A stretch of 64,000 nucleotides of DNA from Prosopocoilus inquinatus. Its lineage: Eukaryota > Arthropoda > Insecta > Coleoptera > Lucanidae. The translations under genes were made by a program, and so were the position numbers. Of this stretch, positions 57,660 through 64,000 are shown piece by piece; the stretch's first letter is position 1, and each line of letters begins with the position of its first letter. The DNA is taken from contig CM069872.1 of NCBI GenBank assembly GCA_036172665.1, positions 41,526,101 to 41,590,100 of the forward strand, given 5' to 3'. The notes under the pieces were generated by a model. It was not told where the DNA came from, searched no databases, and saw nothing but the letters and a program-made list of their open reading frames with translations.

Positions 57660-58975
57660 ACAAGAGTTATGACGCGTTGCAATTAGCAGTCATAAAAGAA
57701 GACGTGGGGTTAATATACATACATACTTTAACATCGACATTTGAATTAATTTGCCAATTACAATTGCAAATTTTATGATTAATTTGTAAAATAGATTAGA
57801 GTCATGTGAAAAAAATAGAACGAATCAATGTACACAATATGTAGGTGCATGAAAGTGTTGCATTGTTTAATGAAAGATATTTTCAACACGAGCAATAAAC
57901 GAAAGGAATTCAGGTGAGATGATGTGTACAAGAATGAATTATTAATATAATCAGAGCAAAATATTTGCATGAACTTTCTTTCATTGCTGCATGGAGACAA
58001 ACTTCTAGTACCTATCATCTAGTAGACGTAGATGAAAATTGCACTGATCAATGTTTTATTCGTTCTTCTGGAAGGAAGGTTAACGACAGAACTGTTCATG
58101 AGTTCATGAGTAATCGAGGGGGAAAAGGAGGAGAGAGAGAATTGGGTTTCAAAATTCTTTAACCACGTCAATTTTAATTTGAAACTAAATTCTGTAGGTC
58201 AGGGATGGGGAACTTTTTTTATTGTGGAAGGTCACTCTTCTGTTTGAGGTCGTGTATTACCGGCAATAAAATTATTTTCTTATTTAACTGTAAGTTTATT
58301 ATAAATTATTTTACACTTATTTAAATAAAAAAAGGTATTTTTGAGAGCAGAAAAAATAAATAGAGCTATTGATTTACAAGAAAAATATTAATTTTCGGTA
58401 AGGCCCCATCCTTGTTCTAGGTAATAAAAAAGGGAAAAGACAGGTTACTGTTTAAGATGGTTGACAAATACGGGAAAAATTTCGTATAATTATAATTAAA
58501 GTACCTGATTACGAAGGCGACCGTGGAATCCAAAACAACTTTTTGTGTTTGTGAAATTTCAAAGAGCTTCTTGGCCACGTGTTATTTGCATTCGGGTATA
58601 ATTATTTAATTTTGTTAGTTTCATTAATTTTATGTTATGGATAAAATAGAAATTCCTCGCAAAAGAAAACAAGTACGCTAAAACAAATATGTACATGGAT
58701 ACAATTTCAATGATCAGTAGAAAACATTAGAAAGGTAGAGACACTGGAAAATCGACAAATTTAGATTCAACAGTGAGTGCCCTCTTCCTTCGGAAACAGA
58801 CAAAAAATTGAAACATTTTCAGAAATATTTTAATGCCTGCTAAGGACAAGACCATTTTAAATTTTGAATTCTATTCCACCAAAAAATTCAATCTTCATCA
58901 AAGGAACAGCCACGATTATTTAAGGCTTCACTTATTGATTACCGTCCCTACGACACCAACAAGAGAATTCCTATT
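57660..58975. other. Spacer with a possible solo hAT end
   Basis: CAGGGATGGGGAACTTTTTT at 58200-58219 looks like a hAT-type terminus but no partner end was found. No gene recognised. Confidence 0.35.
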
Positions 58976-58980
58976 ACAAT

Positions 58981-60002
58981 GAAGCTTCGAGAAAGTTGCA
59001 GGATTCTATAAAAAAAAGTGTTGCACTACTTTATGAAAGAAAAACGATTTGCAAGAAAAAGCTTTTGCTCTGCATCACAATTTGTGTACTGGTGACCCAA
59101 AGCCTCAGTTGCTGGAAAACTTGAAGGCTTCAGACTAAGAGGAGTTGACCCATTCGGCGTAGTCTCTTTAATAAATTGAAAGAAAAAGAAAAACTATGTT
59201 GAAAACGACTTCCTGGCAGTGACAATGAACTGTTGAAGTGAATTACAGTGAACCTTCGAGAAAGTTGCAGGATTCTATCAAAAAAAAGGCGTTGCACGAC
59301 TTTATGAAAGAAAAACGTTTTGCAAGAAAAAACTTCTGCTCTGCATCACAATTTGTGTACTGGTGACACAAAGCCTTAGTTGCTGGAACACTTGAAGGCT
59401 TCAGACTAAGAGGAGTTGAACCACTCGGCGTATTCTCTTTAATAAATTGAAAGACACAGAAAAGCTATGTTGAAAACGTTCTGACGACGATGAACTACTG
59501 AAGTGAATTACGGTGAACCTTCGAGAAAGTTTCAAGATTCTATAAAAAAAAGCGTTGCACGACTTTATGAAAGAAAAAACGTTTTGCAAAAAAAAGCTTC
59601 TGCTTTGCATCACAGTTTATGTACTCGTGACACAAAGCCTCAGTTGCTGGAAAACTTGAAGGCTTAAGACTAAGAGGAGTTGAACCACTCGATTCATTCT
59701 CTTTAATAAATTGAAAGAAAAAGAAAAACTGTGTTGAAAACATGAACCTTCGAGAAAGTTGCAGGATTCTATCAAAAAAAGCGTTGCACGACTTTATGAA
59801 AGAAAAACGTCTTGCAAGAAAAAACTTCTGCTCTGCATCACAGTTTGAGTACTGGTGACACAAAGCCTCAGTTGCTGGGACTCTTGCAGGCTTCAGAAGA
59901 AGAGGAGTTGAACCACTAGTCGTATAGTCTCTTTAATAAATTGAAAAAGAAAAGAAAAACTATGTGAGAAATAACTTTCTGACGACGATGAACCACTGAA
60001 GT
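58981..60002. repeat. Satellite-like array, four units of 230-269 bp
   Basis: Units begin GAACCTTCGAGAAAGTTGCA at 58981, 59250, 59515 and 59744. They share GTTGCACGACTTTATGAAAG, GCTCTGCATCACAATTTGTG, CACAAAGCCTCAGTTGCTGG, AGACTAAGAGGAGTTGAACC and CTCTTTAATAAATTGAAAG. The third unit lacks about 35 bp. Minus-strand frames of 70 and 107 codons are produced by the repeat itself and are not genes. Confidence 0.9.
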
Positions 60003-60309
60003 GGTAGTTAAACAAGTTCCTCGTAGTCCAAGGATTTTTTTGAATGGTTGTTGATTAATATCCAAATGTAAAAAAAGTGTTTTAAATTCGAAGATTATTT
60101 TGAAAAAGGAAAAGAAAAACTAAGGGCCCTTTCCTTATTCTACTTCCTTTATTGTTAAGTGCCTTATTTATCAAATTCCCCTTGTACTCGTGCATGAATT
60201 TGTGTGCTTTTCTTCCCTACTGTATCGAATTTCCTCTGAAATTATGCGTTTTTACACAGAGATAAACCTAATTCTAAGTGTCTTCCGTTCTTCTTTTTTC
60301 GTTTTAAAG

Positions 60310-60835
60310 ACCAGGAGAACAATCAGTATATCGACTGGAAAAAGTTGATGATTAATGAGATTAGGCATAATCAGTTGACAATTTGGTAACAATATCAATG
60401 TACTGAACATGTTTTAGAAAATTAAATCGTCGAGGTTAAGGTGAGGTGAGGAAAAGGTGAGGAAGAAAGACGATTTTCATAAAGTCAAAGAGAAGAACCA
60501 GTGTGTCGATTGTTTTTATTTGTTCTGGAAGAAGGCAAGGTTGGTGACTGATGAGAGTAGGCATAATCAGTCGAAAATTTGGTAACAATGTCAATGTACT
60601 GAACGTGTTTTAGAAAATTAAATCGTCGAGGTTAAGGAAGGTGAGGAAAAGGTGAGGAAGAAAGATGATCTTCATAAAGTCAAAGAGTAGAACCAGTGTG
60701 TCGATTGTTTTTATTTGTTCCGGAAGAAGGCAAGGTTGGTGATTGTTGAGATTAGGCATAATTAGTGGAAAATTTGGTAACAATGTCAGTGCACTGAACA
60801 TCTTTTAGAAACGAAATCAATTTTTAAATCGTCGA
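60310..60835. repeat. Second array, three units of about 195 bp
   Basis: TAGGCATAATCAGT occurs at 60362, 60558 and (as TAGGCATAATTAGT) 60753. Shared words include AATTTGGTAACAATGTCAAT, AAAATTAAATCGTCGAGGTT, GGTGAGGAAAAGGTGAGGAA and CCAGTGTGTCGATTGTTTTT. Its units are unrelated to the array that ends about 300 bp upstream. Confidence 0.9.
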
Positions 60836-61059
60836 GGAAAGATGAGAAAAAGATAATGAAGAATGATCATTGTCGTGATGAAGATGAAGTAATGGTTAAA
60901 CGTTATAGTACAGTTTAAAAATTATGCTCTTCTTTGTCTTCTCAATACGTCCCCTAATTACGTTCTTGCCAAAGAAAAAATCAGTGCCTGGAGTATTGTT
61001 CTGGGATATTGAATAAATTGAATTATGTTTTATCGAGTCTTCATTTAATTTAGTACCTC

Positions 61060-62060
61060 ACGTGACCTACGGCGCCGACATACCGAACTAATTACGTAAC
61101 GGTTGAATAAAATATATAAAGTCTTTGGTTGACGTTAATGTGAAGAATTAAATAATAACAACATTTAATGCTGCTGCAGTTCTACCAAACGTGTGTTTCT
61201 TTAGCTGTTTAATTACCACTAGAATTTGGTCACGTGAGATACGGTCAGTTATGAACTTCTATACTTCTCAATAGTGTAACAAAACGCAATGATGCCAATA
61301 GAGTCGCTAAGCCTCCCTCCAATGAAAGCGCTGTTGACGCTAGTGCGCTACGTCAATTGCCGCTATTCCACTTAGAATCGCACGTCCGTTTAAAGTAGTT
61401 TTAACAACCTTATTAGAATCTCTGACAAAACATTCGATTTATGCAGTAACTTTTGTGTACCATAAATAAATAAACAAATGAATTAAGCTGAAATAAAGTA
61501 GTAGGAGCACCTACTTGCATCACACAAAATTACACCCGAATGCAAATTTCGTCTTATTAGCAATTTTAATCGACGTCTACGCCGCATTCCTCTATAACCT
61601 TTCTCTTCTGAGCTCATACACTAAAATCGCTGCGCGTACGTACGACGGTAGCAAGATCGAAAGAATGCACAGAAACAAATCGTGGCCCTGTTAATTAATT
61701 AAACAATGGTTTAACTGGTTGTAAAACTATGCCAGCGAGTGGCCCGTCCTGTCTGCGCGCTGGATGGTCGCTGGAGGACTTGAAACAACGCCAACGCTTC
61801 AGATTCTTCTCTTCATTAACAATATAGCACTTATCGCTGTTTGTCCGGATGTTATGTATTTTTAACCGCTCGGTCGTGATTACGGCTAATTCGACGCGAA
61901 CAGCAAGTGCCTTGTATATCGTAAATGTGCACATAAAACTTCGAATGTATTACGTTTTCGAATCGAATATTAACACTTTGTTTAAATTAGATCTGACAAT
62001 ACGTCGCCTGACGATCGATAGGGAAAAAAGGACGCTCATTACGCTTATTATTCCGAATCT
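61060..62060. promoter_or_regulatory. Candidate conserved non-coding region
   Basis: About 1 kb of unique, GC-richer sequence between satellites and a MITE (for example ACCTACGGCGCCGACATACC, AGCGCTGTTGACGCTAGTGC, CTGCGCGTACGTACGACGG). TTAATTAATTAAAC at about 61690 is a homeodomain-type core. Frames on both strands (61695-61934, 61849-62085) lack motifs. Confidence 0.3.
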
Positions 62061-62277
62061 TATCAGCTCCAGTGTCAATTATTAATTTTGTATCAACCTA
62101 AATAAAAAAGCAAACGTAATATTAATAATGTTTTTCTTTTGTTTCGTAATAATCAACACTAACAATCCAAATTTACGTTGGCGCACTTTTATCTACATTC
62201 TACGTTATCTACATTACCCCAGTTCATGCGATTTACTTTTATGCTTGTAGTATGTTTGGATTTGGAAACACTCCTTA

Positions 62278-62467
62278 GGGCTAGTTGCACCAAGGGGGTT
62301 TAAACTACGTTCAACTGAACCAGGTTCAAAAAAGTGAACAAAACCACATCTAAATTTATTTATGGTTGTATTAATTGCTGTATGTCCTTAAGATTGTAGA
62401 CGTATTTGTTTACTTTGAGAGTGGTTCACTTGAACGTCAGTTTAAGTCTGCTTGCTATAACTGGCCC
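62278..62467. mobile_element. 190-bp PIF/Harbinger-like MITE
   Basis: Left GGGCTAGTTGCACCAAGGGG; right (reverse complement) GGGCCAGTTATAGCAAGCAG; the arms continue with GAACCAGGTTCAAAAAAGTG / GAACCACTCTCAAAG similarity. TTA at 62275-62277 and 62468-62470 is the expected target duplication. Confidence 0.85.
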
Positions 62468-62470
62468 TTA

Positions 62471-64000
62471 GTGTACTACGTTTTCAACTGATTTTTTTAA
62501 AGTTATGTGTTTGGAAAATTCTTGTACCTTCTTAACTCTCTTGTGCTGCTTTAAACTTCGGAGAACGAACTGTCCATCCATTTCGTCAAGATTCTCTCTT
62601 CCTCTTCTTCAATATTCGTTTATTTTAAAACTCTGTCCTTTAATTTCTGATCGTGTTCATTCATTCAATACTAAGTACTTAGCATTCTTGTAATTTGCTC
62701 GTTTCTGATACTTTTTTGTTCTGCTTGTCAAGTGTTTCTTCTCAACTGCTTCCATCCCATCCATCGGATTTTTGGGATTAGTTAAGCCAGTGATGTTTGT
62801 AGCATAAGTGAGGTAAGTAGTCGTTAATCTATGGATACAGTATCTTTGATTCCTTTTTTTCTAACAGATTAACTTAATTTCTTCTTAATAGTTCATTTTT
62901 ACTTCATATCCAGTGTTTCTTAAATATCCACATTAGGATACTTGATGAAAATGCTTCTAATGTGTTCTCCTGTTCATATTCTTTGTTTTGTTCATGTTTA
63001 CCGTTATTTTCAATTTTTTAATTTCTTCTATTCCCAGGTCTAACTTATTTTGATCAAATTTTATATTAGTTTATATATTAAGGCTTTAATTTTTATTTAA
63101 GCGTTTCAGTTACCACTTGCATCCAATCATTGCTGTTTCAAATAGTAAATCAAAATGAGAAATGTGTAGAAGTGTTTTGATTTAAATAATTTCATCAAAA
63201 TTATAACTACGATAAGATAAGAAATATTTAGAATATATGGACGAAGAAAATAAAAAATGGGATTTGTTAATCAAAATGTCAAATTAAAAGACTAAATGGC
63301 TTGGAATTGGCGAAAATTAGTGGGGCTGTTCTTAATGGAAAACTGACCGAAGAACAACAAAAATCATGTACGTGATGATGTTAGTAAAGGAAATCGAAAG
63401 GAAAAACAGTTGCGGACGTGTAGAAAAAAATGAAATGTGTACTACGTATATCAATAGAAAAACAAAGAAATGGCTGAAAACGTCAAATTCAAAATATTGT
63501 GTCGTCAAAAGAGAGACTTGAAGGTCACTATACCTAATAGATTCAGTTAAAGATCACAAACTTAAAAGCGTACGACTTACAGTATGATAGTTGAATTTGT
63601 CATCTAGAACGCTCTGAATGGTAAAATGTATGTGCCGTGTATAGCTTATACTGAATGCGCACTAAAGTCTGTATTTTAATGGCCGAGAGTAATAAAAATT
63701 ACGATATTAAAATTTATGAATGAAATATGTACTTTCATAAAAAGCATCGTGTCGGCAAATTCATTGATGAGCTTCGATGTTGTAATCGTTATTGCTTTCG
63801 ACTATGTATTAAAAAGAGGATACATAGAATCATAGGGGCCTAGATGAAAAAAATCATACGGTATGTGCCTAAACATAGTTGGATGAAGCAAGTATAATTA
63901 ATAATAATTTTAATGTTCGTGCTAGAAGAAACAAAAAAAATATTTCTAGTAAATATTTAATATGTAAATTTTCATTGAACAAACTTCTGCGTGATGAATG
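62471..64000. other. Spacer, nothing recognised
   Basis: AT-rich; a 62-codon frame (62505-62693) has no motif. No TIR pair, RNA or exon could be supported to the window edge. Confidence 0.4.

Larger units (their letters stand above)
39386..64000 (+). other. mam: Presumed 3' intron of mam
   Basis: The GTGAGT donor at 39386 has no recognisable acceptor-plus-exon partner downstream in the window; mam exons after the basic domain are usually rich in Gln/Asn/Gly codons and none was seen. The rest is transposons, satellites and a few GC-richer islands. Attribution of the whole stretch to one intron is inference. Confidence 0.55.

Noticed and set aside
59540..59863. 107-codon - strand frame in the 59-kb array
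   Set aside because: The frame repeats with the satellite unit and shows no protein-like conservation; by-product of the tandem repeat.

Overview
This window is AT-rich eukaryotic nuclear DNA, almost certainly from an insect; the order cannot be fixed from the sequence, though a beetle would fit. It has one confidently recognisable coding exon: positions 39184-39385 on the + strand. That exon encodes the basic N-terminal domain of Mastermind (mam), the co-activator that binds the Notch intracellular domain/CSL complex. It has clean splice signals on both sides (polypyrimidine tract plus CAG acceptor, GTGAGT donor), and no second mam exon was found. I therefore read most of the window as very large mam introns, about 39 kb upstream and 24.6 kb downstream, although another gene could lie upstream. 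A second, unidentified candidate exon lies on the - strand at 19726-20002. It is open for about 92 codons, is richer in GC than its surroundings, and is bracketed by AG and GTAAGT.

The rest is mainly a graveyard of non-autonomous DNA transposons with terminal inverted repeats (TIRs). (i) TA-flanked elements with CAGGGT-type ends and long arms: 10267-11724, 28465-29581, 39799-40429, 47971-48424 and 50813-51762, plus a related one at 37065-38551. (ii) hAT-like MITEs with 8-bp duplications: 14905-15175, 27841-28051 and 47793-48444. (iii) pogo/Tigger-like elements at 18008-18802 and 36231-36957. (iv) A Tc1-like MITE at 4928-5485. (v) PIF/Harbinger-like MITEs flanked by TTA at 10866-11040 and 62278-62467. 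(vi) A 2.1-kb fold-back element at 29882-32006, with exact 7-bp target duplications and an internal array of roughly 163-bp units. (vii) Giant imperfect palindromes at 43150-44545 and 44600-46245. A decayed 3' fragment of a jockey/CR1-type non-LTR retrotransposon lies at 25890-27105.

Tandem repeats occur at 1376-1830, 3490-4350, 13971-14152, 58981-60002 and 60310-60835. A larger tandem duplication at 53290-54790 carries a fold-back element in each copy, with an extra MITE in only one. Higher-GC, non-repetitive islands near 13.1, 14.5, 19.3, 32.7, 47.0, 52.3 and 61.5 kb are the best candidates for conserved regulatory DNA of the mam locus.

The most unusual observation is four short motifs (about 9.67, 10.71, 11.41 and 57.61 kb) that resemble small hammerhead ribozymes. 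Each has a CUGANGA-like box, a stem II hairpin, GAAAC, and a very short self-complementary stem III (ACGT, ACCGGT or ACGTACGT). This is the layout expected of hammerheads that work as dimers in retroelements. The match is by eye only, and three of the four carry an extra A before stem II.
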